Assembly: GCA_964019695.1 (NCBI GenBank)
Contig: OZ026525.1
Span: 88,497,779-88,561,778 of the forward strand
Direction of reading: 5' to 3'
DNA: 64,000 bases
Origin: Loripinus fragilis
Taxonomy: Eukaryota > Mollusca > Bivalvia > Lucinida > Lucinidae
Both the position numbers and the translations under genes were made by a program. Positions within the stretch are counted from its first letter, which is position 1. Every line of letters begins with the position of its first letter. Below are positions 1-14,200 of this stretch, piece after piece. Under the pieces are notes generated by a model. That model saw nothing but the letters and a program-made list of their open reading frames with translations, did not search any database and was not told the origin of the DNA.

Positions 1-383
1 AGATCTTTCAAATAGTTCAGGAGAGCTGGAAAGGACAAGGACGTGTTATGGACAAATGGGTGGATGAATTAATAGATAGATGGGCACATGATGTCCATTT
101 TCATAATCCACTCTCCAAATTGCGGTTGGGATTAGAAAGACACTCTACAGCTGTCTGAACGGTATTTAATATTCTGTATCAGCAAACAATATCATCATAC
201 AATTCTTAATATGTTTCATGAAAAAAAATCACCAATGGGTATCATCAAAGAACAGGCCAGCTCATGAGATTTTGACGCTATCACATATATGTAAATGTAT
301 TATTTGAGTGTAAATCTGTAGCTATCTTCAGGGGGTTGGCAGCCTTTGTCTAATATACACCCTTCCTTTGTGATTATGTGTCC

Positions 384-491
384 TTCACCAAAGGCTTTAT
401 CCACTAATAAGTACTGGTTCAACAGGGGAAGACAGGAAATCGTTCAGACATGACTGATTTGTTAATTGATACCTCAAGCACCAAAACAAAC
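384..491 (+). mobile_element. SINE body fragment
   Basis: The segment with CTGGTTCAACAGGGGAAGAC, GACATGACTGA and the tail CACCAAAACAAAC matches the 3' body of the SINE at 47813-48010. The tRNA-like head is absent. Confidence 0.6.
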
Positions 492-1446
492 TTTACTTGT
501 GAGTGTAAAAGATGAATATCATTGGCGAGACTGTTGGAATGGAAGGCTTGTCTCAATCATCGCTACTTAGATGCATGAAAATAATAAACTCTCTTGAAAT
601 TATAATTAGATGAAAGCTTTTAATTCGTTTGTGAGAGCTAAATGATGTACATGGGCCTGTTATTTTATTTTCTAAATCAATGAAAACACTGGAATGCGTC
701 TTGAGATTATAAAGATGGAATTTATAACTGTATGAGCATGAAATCAGATCTAGCTTCATCCAGTTAGCGGTACAGTAACTTCATCATGCATCCAAGTTAG
801 TGGTGCAGTGTGAGCGCAGTTGTTGGTATAGTATTTGTATCGTCAGTTGACACCATTTTAAACATTTTAAGCATAATTTGTAAAGATCTCATAAAAATCC
901 TTTGGGTTGAGGGCAAAACTATTCATCTACGGACTCTTGATGAAAAGGATTGACAGCAACCTGCGCTTTCTTTGACAATAACGCCTGATTTAATAAGCTG
1001 GGTTGAATGCAAACTCAAAACACAGCACGGAGGATTTCGTTATACAAGGTTAAATGGGGATAAAAACAAGAGAATACACAATTAACTTACCACACATATG
1101 CTACAGTCGCTAAATCATGATAGCTGGTCCAAAAAAATCGGCATAAAACCTCAAATCGGCACGATTACCGACTACTGGTTACGCACGAGCGCTGAAATTC
1201 ATGTTTATACGGCCTGAGCTAGGAGGAAAGGTACAGGATGTTTATTTCAGTTTACATACTGTGATTTTAGTTATTTTATTATTTATTTTGAAGACATCAA
1301 CACATTTATTCCCACAGCTGCGAAATCACATTGAAACAACGTAACATTCTGTTCACATGCAACACGCACAAACTTTATTAACACATGTCACATGAGGCAT
1401 TTTACACTTTGGGAATTTTCATAACCTGAAATCGGGAAACAGTATA

Positions 1447-1686
1447 CAGTAAAACCTGTGTAAAACGGCCACAAAAAAATAGACAAAATAAATAATCTGG
1501 TAAGACAGATCCTTCCGAAGTAGAGAGAAACTACAATAAAATGGTAGCTTAATGAAGGTCGAAAGTATTGCAGAATGTTCCCTTTGGAGCCTTCGGCAAT
1601 ACTTTTGACCGGCATTAAGCGATAATTGGTATTGTAAACCAATTTGTGATCTGTTTGAGAGTGGCTGTTTTACACAGGTTTTACTG
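1447..1686. mobile_element. Mariner-type MITE, copy 1
   Basis: Terminal inverted repeats CAGTAAAACCTGTGTAAAAC and its complement (ACAGGTTTTACTG) enclose about 240 bp. Internal inverted segments include GCAATACTTT. The left flank is TA, while the right flank has decayed to AA. Same family as 43406, 55239 and 55737. Confidence 0.75.
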
Positions 1687-1801
1687 AACAAGCTGGGCCA
1701 ACGCCGGAGAATCCCCCAGTTAAACCAGAAGGGGTTTAATACCCAGCCAGTATACAGTGTCGGGCCACTTCTGGCCCGCTAGCAGAACCCAAAACATTTA
1801 C

Positions 1802-1927
1802 CTGTACACGTCGTGCCCGTCGAACCTGTATATCCGCTCACACATGCGCACTGCAATGATTTACACTCTGTGTTGGAAAGCACGTTGAGGCAGTTAATGT
1901 TTGATGCACAAGTTAAACCAATTATAG
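1802..1927 (-). CDS. EGF-like module exon
   Basis: Acceptor AATTTCAG and donor ACAG|GTAAAT on the minus strand bound 126 nt, phase 1 to 1. It encodes GLTCASNINCLNVLSNTEC, then QCACVSGYTGSTGTTC, six cysteines with spacing x5, x8, x4, x1, x11. CxCxxGYTG is close to the EGF consensus. It is the most downstream module seen; the gene should continue to the left of the window. Confidence 0.78.
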
Positions 1928-2866
1928 CTGAAATTAGAGGACAACAAAACAACTAACATACCATTATCAGATAGTCTGGTCATGTACACTGTTCCCTAAA
2001 ATGAGCCCATTTAAATAAGTATAATATGAAATTTCCAACATGTTATCGGACCATTTGAAATTGGGGCCCGATAACCCTTAATTTGCACATCATTGCAAAT
2101 AAATATGTAATCCAGCCAAAAATAACGTCCACCCCCCCCCCCCTTCATTTAAATTTGTTCATGATTATTAGTCTTCCGCTGATCTTTTTAAAATCAACTT
2201 TTTCGAAAACTTCTTTGAATAATACCTGTGAACATCATATTGTCAAAACGTTTGGATCCTAATCAGAACCGACGTTTTAACGGACTTTATCTGGATCCAA
2301 ATTGTTTGTAAAAATTATCAGCAGACGGCACTAGTAGGCAAAACGTTAATAATGTCACAGGGTTTGTGTAGAGGGTCCGGCTTTCATAGTGACGTGACGT
2401 GGTAGAGAGTTTGCCACCTGGATTCGGTTCCCGACTGGGTTGAAATATTTTGGCTCTACGACAATAGTTTTCTCACATTATGGTTAGTTTAAACATATTT
2501 TATTTGATAAACTCTTTACATGTGTACAAACAAGAACATACATACTAATCTATTACAGAGTTTATAAACTGGGTTTCAAAAAGAAGTCGTGACGACTTAT
2601 TCAAATCTGTTTCCCAACATATATAAGTTGCTTGAATATATAAATTTTGGTGAATATATGCGCTGTGTGCAAGGACCGCGGCACACCGACATCAAAACCG
2701 AAAATAGATAAATTTTGGTGAAAACAATATCGATTTAAAGATCAAATGATCGTCAATCATATTAATAGAAATTTTCTATGAGAACATACTGTCTTTTCAT
2801 ATAGGCACATTCACAACAAAACATTATGCCTACTATATATGCATCATATTGGTCAATATAGAAGTT

Positions 2867-2923
<57 letters not shown>

Positions 2924-5151
2924 GCTCCTTAATCTAAAACAAAATGTTTGCTGTCAGAAATGTATTTCTGAACTGTTTGAAATAGTAACTTGTTGTGGTG
3001 GTTATTTAGAGTTGTGCCTCCATATAATAAGTTATTTAGACTCGGAACACAAAAAGTAGACAATGTAGTGATCATAATTCTTCTAGCTTGAATATATTGT
3101 GGACATTCTAATAGAAAATGATTTGTTGTTTCTACACTGCCACAAGCACATAAAGGGTCGTCAATGAAATTTTTAGAGTATAGATACTGGTTTAGGGAGC
3201 CGCATTTAGAACTTAACCTAGTATGGTGTATTTGCAGCAGTCTGTTGCCTGAACTGTAATAGACTGGTACCTTATTGGTGTTTTGTTAAGCTGTTGTTTA
3301 AAACTTGAGAGAAAGGTTGAATTTCGAATATTAAGAGGAATTTCAATCCATTCTCTAATGCATGACCGTAAAAAAGATTTATAATATAACTGTGTTCTTG
3401 TAAGTAAAGGCCTAGTGTTTTGAGTGTCTCGTAGATTATATGTTGATGTGTTTTCAACAGTTGAAGCAACTAAAGACATTAAGTAGGTAGGTGTTAAATA
3501 ATTTATCATTTTGTAGAATTGGCACATTTTATGTTTGTAACGTCTGTCCTGTAATGATTCCCAGCCGGTCTCCTTAAATAACATATCTAAAGAGACAAGT
3601 CTGGTTGCCCCAGTAACTATCCTGGCTGCCTCTATTTGTATTCTTTCAATTGCATTTGTCTCATATTGTGTACAGTTGTCCCATACAATATTAGCATATT
3701 CAAGAGTAGGTCGTACAAATGAAATATAAATTTTGTTCAAAGAGTCCCTATCAAGCATAAATTTTAGTTTACGCATGACATATATCTTTTGCCATGCTTT
3801 AGAAGTGATAAAATTAATATGTTCATGCCAAGTGCCATCGTTTGATAAAATAACACCCAAGTGTTTTTGGTGTTGAACTTCATTTATATAAACTGCATTT
3901 ATTATTAATGGTGGGTGCATGTTTCTATTGTTTTTCCGGGAAACCTAAAGTGATTCAGATTTAGAGGGATTAAATTTCACTAACCATTTTTTCCGCCCAT
4001 CTATGATTAGTTTCTAAATCAGTATAAATCATTGATAGGGTTGTCTACTATTAGGTACAAGCTGGTATCGTCAGCGAAAAGTAGAACACATGATTGTATA
4101 TCAGCAACAATATCATTTATGTATAATAAAAATAGCAGTGGGCCGAGAATAGATCCTTGAGGTACGCCAGCTCTGCTAAACTGCCAATCAGATCTTCCCC
4201 CTGGAATGACAACTCTTTGTTTCCTATTTGTAAGATAGTCACTTAGCCAATCGAGTTATAACCCATTTATACCAGCCCTTTACAGTTTGTATATGAGACC
4301 TTTATGCTAAACGCGATCAAAAGCTTTGCTTATGTAAAAATGGTTCCAGCTTATCCTAGCAAACGTCTTTGCATTCTGGATATCGATAAACAGGAACTAT
4401 GGTAAACAGTGAAGACCCATATATGAAATATATGGCATATATAAACATAATTTTCGCTTGTATCACGTTTGTTTTGTATTGTGCAAGTGACGTTAACGCA
4501 AACTTTAAAGGTGCTCGATCACCTGACAAAATCTCTCCTGAAATGATTTACATCATATTGTATTCCACATATGATTGTCAGTGTAACTAGTCATTGTCAC
4601 TAATGAAAGTGTACATAAGCGTAACTTATGGGGATGTTTCTGAAATGAGATTTAAGCTGATGTTTAAATTTGACGTTTATTTACGAACTTTTGAAGTTAT
4701 AAGAAAAAGCCTATTAACTCACTACTGGTTTTGATATCATACACACCATAGTGTAAACATGAAACAACGAAAAATATGCAGAATGGTGGTGGATGATGTA
4801 TGCACCCATGTGACGCCATCAGCAACGTCAGGTTATGATTTAGTCAAATTAATGACTGATTTATATTAATTTTGAGCTGCACATTGACACATGCAAGTAA
4901 CATTACAATAGCATATACCGTTTGCGAGAAAAGTGAAAAAATATGATGCTGCATTTTCAAAGTCCTCTAGTATGTTTTATGTGCACAACGATGCAATGAA
5001 AATAAGTTGACCCCGGTGTGCTCTTTGCATATGTAGTCATTTTGTTTCACTAGTTTATTTCTTCCAAATGCCAGTTTTCGAATTGGTCGATTAGGCTCCA
5101 TCCTGTTAACCATTCAATCTATTATTATTATTATTATAATTATTATTATTA

Positions 5152-5207
<56 letters not shown>

Positions 5208-8200
5208 CTGCAGTAGATGTTCTAAAGTGTTGAACACTAGTTGCCCGCCAAAAGGACTAGATAAGCAGCGCACACCCAGATCAGACTGCTTCTTTGTTGC
5301 TATACAGACAAGTCTGGGTCCAAAATTACAACGCCTTCTTAAAGTTAAGTACGACCTTAATAAAGTAATGGTTTTAAGGATACGAAAAACAACTTTTCAA
5401 AATAAATTAAATCTAAATTGTTTCATGTATTCTGTAGATCACAGTAACATCTTTGACCACCGATCCTGACAATTTATTAAATATTTATAATACCATGTTG
5501 AAATATCAATACTTAAGTAAGGTCGTCCTTAACTTTGGGGAAGACTTAAGTTAAGTCTTGATTTTAAGGATGCAAAACATAACGTTTCGAACTAATTAAA
5601 ATCAAAATATATGGTTTCATTTTTTCTGTAGATCACAATGATATATTTGACCATAAGCACTGCATCGATACTGAAAATTTATTACACAGTTAAGATAACA
5701 TGCTGAACTTAAGTCGTACTTAAGGAAGCATTGTAATTTTGGGCCCTAGCAACCAACAATTTATTTAAGATCATTGAGAATTTTTTTTTCGAAATTTTAG
5801 AACATTTACCGTTGGTCTAGTTATACGTACATGAACAAAGGAATTGACTCGCTGTATAGCCGTTGTCACAGCTAAACTTTAAAGAGGAATTGTAAATTTG
5901 GGTCCTGATCGCCAACATGTTATTTAAGATAAGAAAAAAAAGATCGAAATTGTAGAACTGTTACAGGCCCCCAGATAAGACTGTGTAACTGAAAACTATT
6001 TTTCTTATTCCTCAACCAAAACATATGTTGTGGGTAATCAAAAGAACCGTCTCGATGAGACGGTTCTTTTGAGCACCCAAAACACATGTTTAAACTGATG
6101 GTTAAGAAAATAATTACAATTTTACGCCATTTTTTTTTTTTTTTTTTTTTTTTTTGTTGCTTAACTGGTCCTATGTGTCTATTTATACTTACATGTACAA
6201 AGGAATTGACTCGCTGTATAGCCGCTGTCGCAGCTGCACTGTGCTGAGCATGTAGCATGGGATGGACAATCACTGGTAGCTGCACAGGCTGTCGATCCAT
6301 CAACTTTCACTGAAAAGACACATTTTTAACCCTTTGTATTCTGATGGATTTCCCAAACATATAAATACAATAAGTATAGGACTGCCCATTGTGCCCTTTA
6401 AGGGGTCACAGGTCGTTTTTTCTAAATAATGATGTATTTTCTGTCCCTGTCTGTTAATATTAACAAACAGAGCAGACTCTGATGAAATGCAGTATACTGC
6501 TGCATTTCATCTGGGTCTTCACTGTTTGCCAAGTTACCCGTTTAGGGGTTTCCGGTATACAAAGAGTTAAACAATGATCATTGCCGCAAACCAGTTTGGT
6601 CCTTGTTTTGTTATGCAGTACTTAGCGTTCTTTCTAGTTTTGCAATCATCTTGATGAGAAAGAGAGAGTTTGCTGCTTTTCTTTAGTTGTCTGTTTCTTG
6701 TGACTGTTAGTGTTATGTGTTTTTCCCCATGGTGCCATGGGTTGGTCTGCAGTGTGTTATTACTTACAGTCATGGAATATAATTATTCGTCACATTTCCA
6801 GATTGTTTTCAAATATTATTTTGCTTTAGGCGAATAATAATAAGGCACCGATAAGATTGCGCGGAAGCGCATGCTTGTTTACGTCCTTATTGTTCGTTTG
6901 CAACAAAATTAGATTTTTTTCTCGCGGCCTGTTATGTTTGCCCTGACACGAGAAACTTTCGAATTCAGCAACCAGATAAGATAACCAGCCCGTCACAAGT
7001 CGAGTACATAGGCTTGCAAGAATTTTGAAAATGTGATGTTTGCATAGGAAGTACTTATACTGCGCGAAGGTCATAATCAAACTGCGCTGATACGTGTCTT
7101 TTATTTTCGCCCTGGCATTTGGGTTCACTTCTCAAGGCGTAGTTCAAGTTTTGTCATTTCACGAGAAAACTTGCTTTTCCTTCGAACAACAGAGACACAG
7201 ATCCGTCAGTGCATGCATACTAATAAATAAATAAATATCCCGAACAATATGTTGTGGCAAAATCGGAAACTTAACTGTTCTTTTTTCTTCTTTCCAAAGG
7301 TTTTATATTTCATATAGTGCAATTTGATGAAAGTTAATTATCTTTCAAACTAGTATATAATCTCAAGTTACAATCAGGCTTATTCAATGATATAGTTGTC
7401 ATATAAATCAAATAATGTTTCACTTATAACCATATAATGACATTATCTTATTTTAGTTTTTTTTCATTCAGTCAAAATGTTTTCTTGTCATAATTTGGGC
7501 CGTGACGAAAGAAAAAAATGGTCTTCGGGGTTTCCGACAATGTGAGATTCAAACCAGCCTGCTCAGCTACTGAGACTAGCTAGAAAATTGAAATTTCGCT
7601 TGTAGCAAGTCTTGATATGCTTTTTTTCCAATTAGCAAAGAACAAAGGCGCTGATCAGACTGAGCGGATGCGCAGACTGCTCTGCGCCTTAGTTGTTCGC
7701 AAACCCCCGAAGCGTAGGGCCCATTTGGTAATTCATGTAAACAACATTGATCGTACTGATCTATTGAAAATGACAATAGTTATTGAAATATTAATTATCG
7801 CTTCAAACTTATGTTTCGGACATTTTGATATTACAATCAATTATATCTAACTCAGGCTACGTCCTCTAGACCAGATTTTAGAGGGTTTTTTTTATTATTA
7901 TTATTATCAGTTGTATTTGAAGGAGCTCTAATTTAGTCTCAGCTCCTTCCACTGTTGGTGTCGATGAATATATACTCAGAAAAACAATTGAAGGATGTTA
8001 AAATTCTTTTGACTATATAACATTTGAGAAAATAATTTCCAAACAAAGTATTTTCGTATCTGATAAAACTACAAGTTTGCAATTCAGCAAAATGCAAAAT
8101 AAAATTTACAGGTCATTGGTTATGATACAGTACCACACCAAATGTACCAACCCTCTTCACCCAAAGTTCACAAGCAAAAAATAAAGGTTATATTTTTTGC

Positions 8201-11200
8201 TGCAACCTTTACCTGGTCATTGCTCATGTTCTTATTCTGACCACAGACAAATGTTCACACCCTTTTATCAGTAATTGCACCTGATAACGTGACGACTTCT
8301 TCAACAAAAATGCACAGATATGGCATACCCCAGCCAATATGACAACAAATTGGAAGTAAAACGTTGACAACCACTACAAAATTAGGTGTCATACTTTTGA
8401 ATGAGAGCCAGCGATGATTTTGGAGCCAGTCATTATGGAATACATACGATAAAAATGGGGTTCAATCAATTTTTGAATGTTTGTGATTTTTCAGTATAGA
8501 GGGTTGCATCATTTGGACATGTACTGTACTTTAATAACTGAAGCGTTACTTAAATCAAACATTCATTTTGATTGCAGATATCTGGAACTATGAAATACAT
8601 GCATACTTAGTTTAGTTTTTATTGTATATGAATGTTAGAGATGGAACTCAATCTAAATATCCTTCAATTGTTTTTCTAAGTGTATATTATATATCACAAT
8701 AGGGAACAATAATATAAAAAGTCAAGGGATGTGAGTATTAGGGATGTTATGAATTGAGCATACCTCAAGGTCAGCCGTTCTGTCCGGCCTTTTAATTTCA
8801 AAAAGTAAGTGACCCAGGACAAATAGTGTAGGCCGCTGTGTAATTCCGTGGAAATTTTTGGGTAAAAGTGTCAAACATACATTTTCTTGTAGAAAAATGT
8901 ATCCTGTTTAAGAAAAATGATGTTTCCAATTTTTTCTTGCCATTTTAACGTCATGGTGATGACACAAAGTGATGTACCCATTTTTGGCTTATTTAGGGGT
9001 TGAAAATTGAGCACTATGAATTCCAGCTGGCGCAAACATGTACTGCTTGATCAGCTGTAGTAATATTACTGGCGATATATTGTATTTGGAGTATAGACTC
9101 TGACTAAGAATTTTAAAGAGGTTACTTTAACTTCAAAATGATGTCAAGAGAGGAAAAAATGACGTCAGTATCAAAATGAAAAGTATGTTATAGTGAAAGC
9201 TCAAATGACATTAGATCACAATATGCTAATAGGCCCTCCTCTCCCACTGCTGGAATATTGTACACTATGCTTTACTGAAACTACATGTTATATAAGATAC
9301 ATGTTAGCTCTCTGACCTGTAACATCCATGCTAACTACGTTACTCTATTTTAATTTCAAATCCTATTGTGCAAATACCAAGTTATATCTAATTCTTATTT
9401 ATCGACATGCTGATTGCCTTAAAAGCATTTATCAAATAGCAGCAAACAGCAAGTATGCGCTTAAACAATACACCTCTATGAAATGACAGTTATATATGTT
9501 ACTTATTTCAAATGTATTACTACTTAATGTAGTACTATAACTAGACGATAGGCTGCCAAAATACCCATGAAGGAGAGTTTGTACACTACATATTTCTAAA
9601 TCCAAAATATAATAGCCACAGAATAATGCATATTAACTCTAAAGCGGTTACAGAGTTACTTCGTTACCCTGAAATAATAGAAATTTCTATCAAATTGTTC
9701 CTTATTCCTACGTGACAATATAAGCTTAGACTTTTAATTGTATTCAAATCACTAGCAATAGGATTCTATCAAATAAAAATACCTGTTGTTACTGTTATGT
9801 ACTTTACTTTCTTTTAAATGCATTATGTTAAAGCAAAAACAGCAATTTATGAGTTTACACTGCTAGTGGTTTATTTACTGTCATTTAACTGCCAGTAATT
9901 GCCATTACCTGAAATATCAAAAAAGCATTGATAATAAGGGAGGAAATGTTAGCCTAAATCACATAAAACGTCATTTCAAGTCTGTGTATTTTATCAAATT
10001 TATAAACAGCATTTTAGAAGCTGCCTATTTCATGATCCATTAATGTTTCTTTAATGCAAAAATGATATCTTTTATCTCACTGACACTCGTGTATTTGCTT
10101 CATTTTACACATGAAATGATATAAAAAAGACGCTTTTCATCACCGACTACACCTCATTTTAGAAGACACAATAATATTAAGCATGAAGTAGCTTTACGTC
10201 AGTAAGATCTATCACACATTGTGTAACCCAACTATTGATTACACCAACTGTATTGATAAAGACAAAAAATACTCAGAATTCGTTAAAAAAAGTAAGTTAT
10301 TTCAGACTTAGGTCTAAATCGTGAACTTTATCCTTGTCTTTTGAAACAATAAACTGAAGTGTTTTGGAAACTTAACAACTATTTTTCCCAACATACGAGT
10401 ATGGCACACACCAAGCCTATTCCTATAGTTATAATCGTTTTATATGTAAAGAAGGATGTCTAGTTTGGTGATTTATGTTGGTAAAATGCATAACAAGAGA
10501 AGTTTAAGGAGCATATCACACTTATCTTCCATTCTGTCTGGTTCTAAAATTGTGTGAAGCATTGAACAGACAGCATTTGTTCTAATGGTTCATGATAGTC
10601 ATTCATTTGAAAGAAAATGGTTTATCACCTAGAAAAGCTCCCTGGCATTGTTAGTATAGCATATATACTGTAGTCATTGCTATATTAATGGACCCAAATA
10701 AAGTATTGGTTAATTTGTTTTACATAATTCTATCAATTAGATTTACTTTTCCTTTACTTTACTTAGTCTTGAAGTTGAATTTTGTTTCAGATAATATCAT
10801 TTTGATATTTAGCCAATCAAATGTGAACATTACGATAGATACAAAAATACATCAAATTACTTTTTTGCATATTTCAAATCAAACAAAAACGATTAACAGT
10901 AGTAATGGAAAGAATAATTAAAAGGATTTAGCCCATTTGATTTTGGTACTTTGCATTGGAGACTGAGTAGAGTGTCCTCTTAATGCTGATATTAGCTAGA
11001 ACAGTTAACATTTTTGCGTGTTTTTATGAATCTATATCCTGGTGAGTTTACAACTTATTCAAATGCTTAATACACATATAACTCTTTATTATTCCATTTA
11101 CTATGTTTACAATGTTCCTGTAATATTTTGTCAAAGTCACAGTCAGTTCAGGTATGTAAGCATGTATTGCTGAAACTAAGTGAGAGCTTATACTTGCACT

Positions 11201-14200
11201 TTCTTATTAAATATTTCACTTTTCTATCCAGCATTCTAAAAGAACATTATAAAATCTATTTAACAATAACTTTAATGCCACCTGATCAAATTTGGCCGGA
11301 CATAATTTGGGCTGATACAATTTGTATTTAAATTGTAATTGAAGTAACAATTGACTTATAACTAGTTTCCATGAATATGGTCATATCTAATGTGATCATT
11401 GCCTTAGAGTAAAACTCACCACTATTTTCCCATTATTGGTTGAGCAAGTGACCAGGAGTACTAAGTTAATGTGATTGACAGTTTCGTTAACAAACAACGA
11501 ACGCTATGTTGAATATAAACTTGATTTGATTTAAAAGCCTCAGTAATGCCTCACCATCTGCATACACAACTAGATGCCAGGATACAAATTGATTTGGTGA
11601 CAGTCTCTTTAAACAATAACTGATTGTAGGCAGTTATAATGCATACCTCCCTCGAAACATTTAGTAATTAGAAGCGTTACTATTTTATGGTAATTGAACC
11701 TAAATAATCATGGATACATGGAATCTAGCCTGTATCATGCAACGTAACTGAATACGTGTACCCATAATTTGAACAACTGTAAACAGTTACATAGATTGAT
11801 TGATTTTACCGATTATAATTATTTCAATTTAACTTAAATTTCTCCAGATAAATACTACAAAACAAATCTCTAAACTCACCATGATATATTAGCTTTTCAG
11901 GCTCAATTATATATCGTCTTTGACAACATTTTTGATAAACAGCGGGCCTTATGATATACTTTATACATCTTTGTATGTTATTTTAACGAATTCGACAGAA
12001 TATGGGAATGTGGGGTGTTTGTGTTTGTGTTTGGTTCTCTTTTTGTTATCCAGTACTTTGTGTCCTTCTAGTGTTGCAATTCCCTTTATGGGGAAAAGAG
12101 AGTTGGTTGCCATACTTTAATTGTGTTTCTGATGTCTTGTGGTTGTTAGTGTTTGGTTGCTCTTCTTCACGGTACCATGTGTTGGTCTGCAGTGTGTGAT
12201 TGTGGTATTTCCTATTCATACTTACTTGCGTGTTTGAAATGATATAAAAAAAACATATAACGTATAATATAAGGAATTAAGCAAGTCATATACAGTCTTA
12301 AAATCTGTAATATACGTTACATATTGCCACACAAATAACAAAAAGATAATTAACACCAGAAATGATGTTGGTTACATCATTTTACTATTGAAATTCAATA
12401 TAATGCTCGTACATGGTGTTTAAAGGTTTTCATATAGCATTACATACAATTTTAGAATGAAAATATTCTTACCTTGTTTAACGTGCTTTTCGGTGATATC
12501 AGATTAAACAGCATATAACTCTTTAAGTTTTTTTTTGGATAAAAACAAGCTGCTTGCAGTTATAAAATGGCCCATTAATTGTCTTTTGGAACATATAGTT
12601 AAATCATGAATGTTAAATGAGAAGCATATTAATTGAAACTATTTAACAAAATTTCAATGGTTTTACAGGGGGAGGGGTAGTTTACATGTAACATAAATGA
12701 CATTACAATGGGCCCTAATAACTTAAACATAAATATTTGTAGGAAATGTTCTTGTACAATAATTGAATGTTTGGCCAATTTGATTATACCGGTACTACCT
12801 TAACAAGCTTATTCACATTATTTGTGTTTTAAACAATTGAGGGGTAACGTAGTTAACATGCCATAACAGCCAAACGCCCCAACCGTCAGAGAGCAAACAT
12901 GTTTCAAAAAGCTTAGCTAGAAACATTAATTTATGCTAACATTTGATTTTAATTACAAGGCACACACAATCTTTCCATAATTATATTTCTGTACACCATA
13001 TTTTTTTACTGCATACTGCCATCAAATCGACGTCAATTTGACGTAAAATTGAAGTCCACGTTGAATCGATTTTCATTTTGGTCCTCCTATTGACGTTTTC
13101 AACCACTTCACCGCAATAAACAACATTACAATGTGATTAATTTAGGTGTATACAGCACTAGCAGATATAAACTGTTTGATTCATGTGAAAATACGGTACG
13201 TCATTTTGTGACGTCACTGTGGCGTTAATACTGCAAGAAAAAATTGGAAACATCGTTTTCCTTAAACTGCATATATTTCTCTAATTGAAAATCGACATGA
13301 ATCACTTTTACTCAAAAATTCCCACGGGAGCCCAAATTCTGACACAGCGGCCTACACTAAACTTATTTCGGTGTAAGCGATACGATGTAGGCAAGCTTTA
13401 ATACCTGCAGTCGAAAAGCAGGAACACTGACCTAAAACATGTATGTACTATTTCATTATTTGCCTAGACAGAATAAAACAAAACATTTGAAATTTACATC
13501 ATTTTGTGTCAATATTTTAATCACAGTTTTATTAAAGGTTCTCAAAATAAATATATATTTGGTGAAATTAACATTCCTCTCATCAAGTTATGGGAATGAG
13601 TATCACAAAAGTGTGGGTTATGTAAATATTTTCTTGTCCTTCAGTTTTAACATGCGTTTTGGATGCTCAAAAGATTAATCTCAAAGAGGCGGTTCTTTTG
13701 AGTACACAACATATATGTTTTAATTGAGAAATTTGATAAGGCTCTCTTATCTAGATGCCTATGCTTGTCAGAAACTGAAACGAATGACCTTCAGGAGTTG
13801 TCTGATCAGGACCTGCAATGTCGTTGCCAATGGCGTTGCCAGAACGCTGAAAAAGTTACGTACATGTACATCAAAGGGAAACTACTGGATCAAGCAGTAA
13901 TCCTCTTCAATTGCGTCCCTTTTCAAAATGGAAACTTCTTTTAAAGGAAAGAATTTTCTCCTAGAGGGAGCAAATTCTTTCCTTTAAGAGCAGTTCCTTA
14001 TGGAATGGAAAATCATCATTACCGCATTTGGTGACCTCCCTTGAATATTACAATTGTTATTACGCACGTGCGTAACTGCGTAATTAGAGCTACGTCAGTG
14101 ACATGCAGTGTTGTCTTTATATTTGACCATATAAGTCTAGCGTCGTTTATAACGCTTTTCCACATAATGTATATAAAACTTATGCAAGATTGAAAACACC

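Noticed and set aside
10688..10921. 77-codon plus-strand frame with hydrophobic start
   Set aside because: Composition reflects AT-rich DNA (Ile, Asn, Lys, Phe), and no conserved pattern was found.
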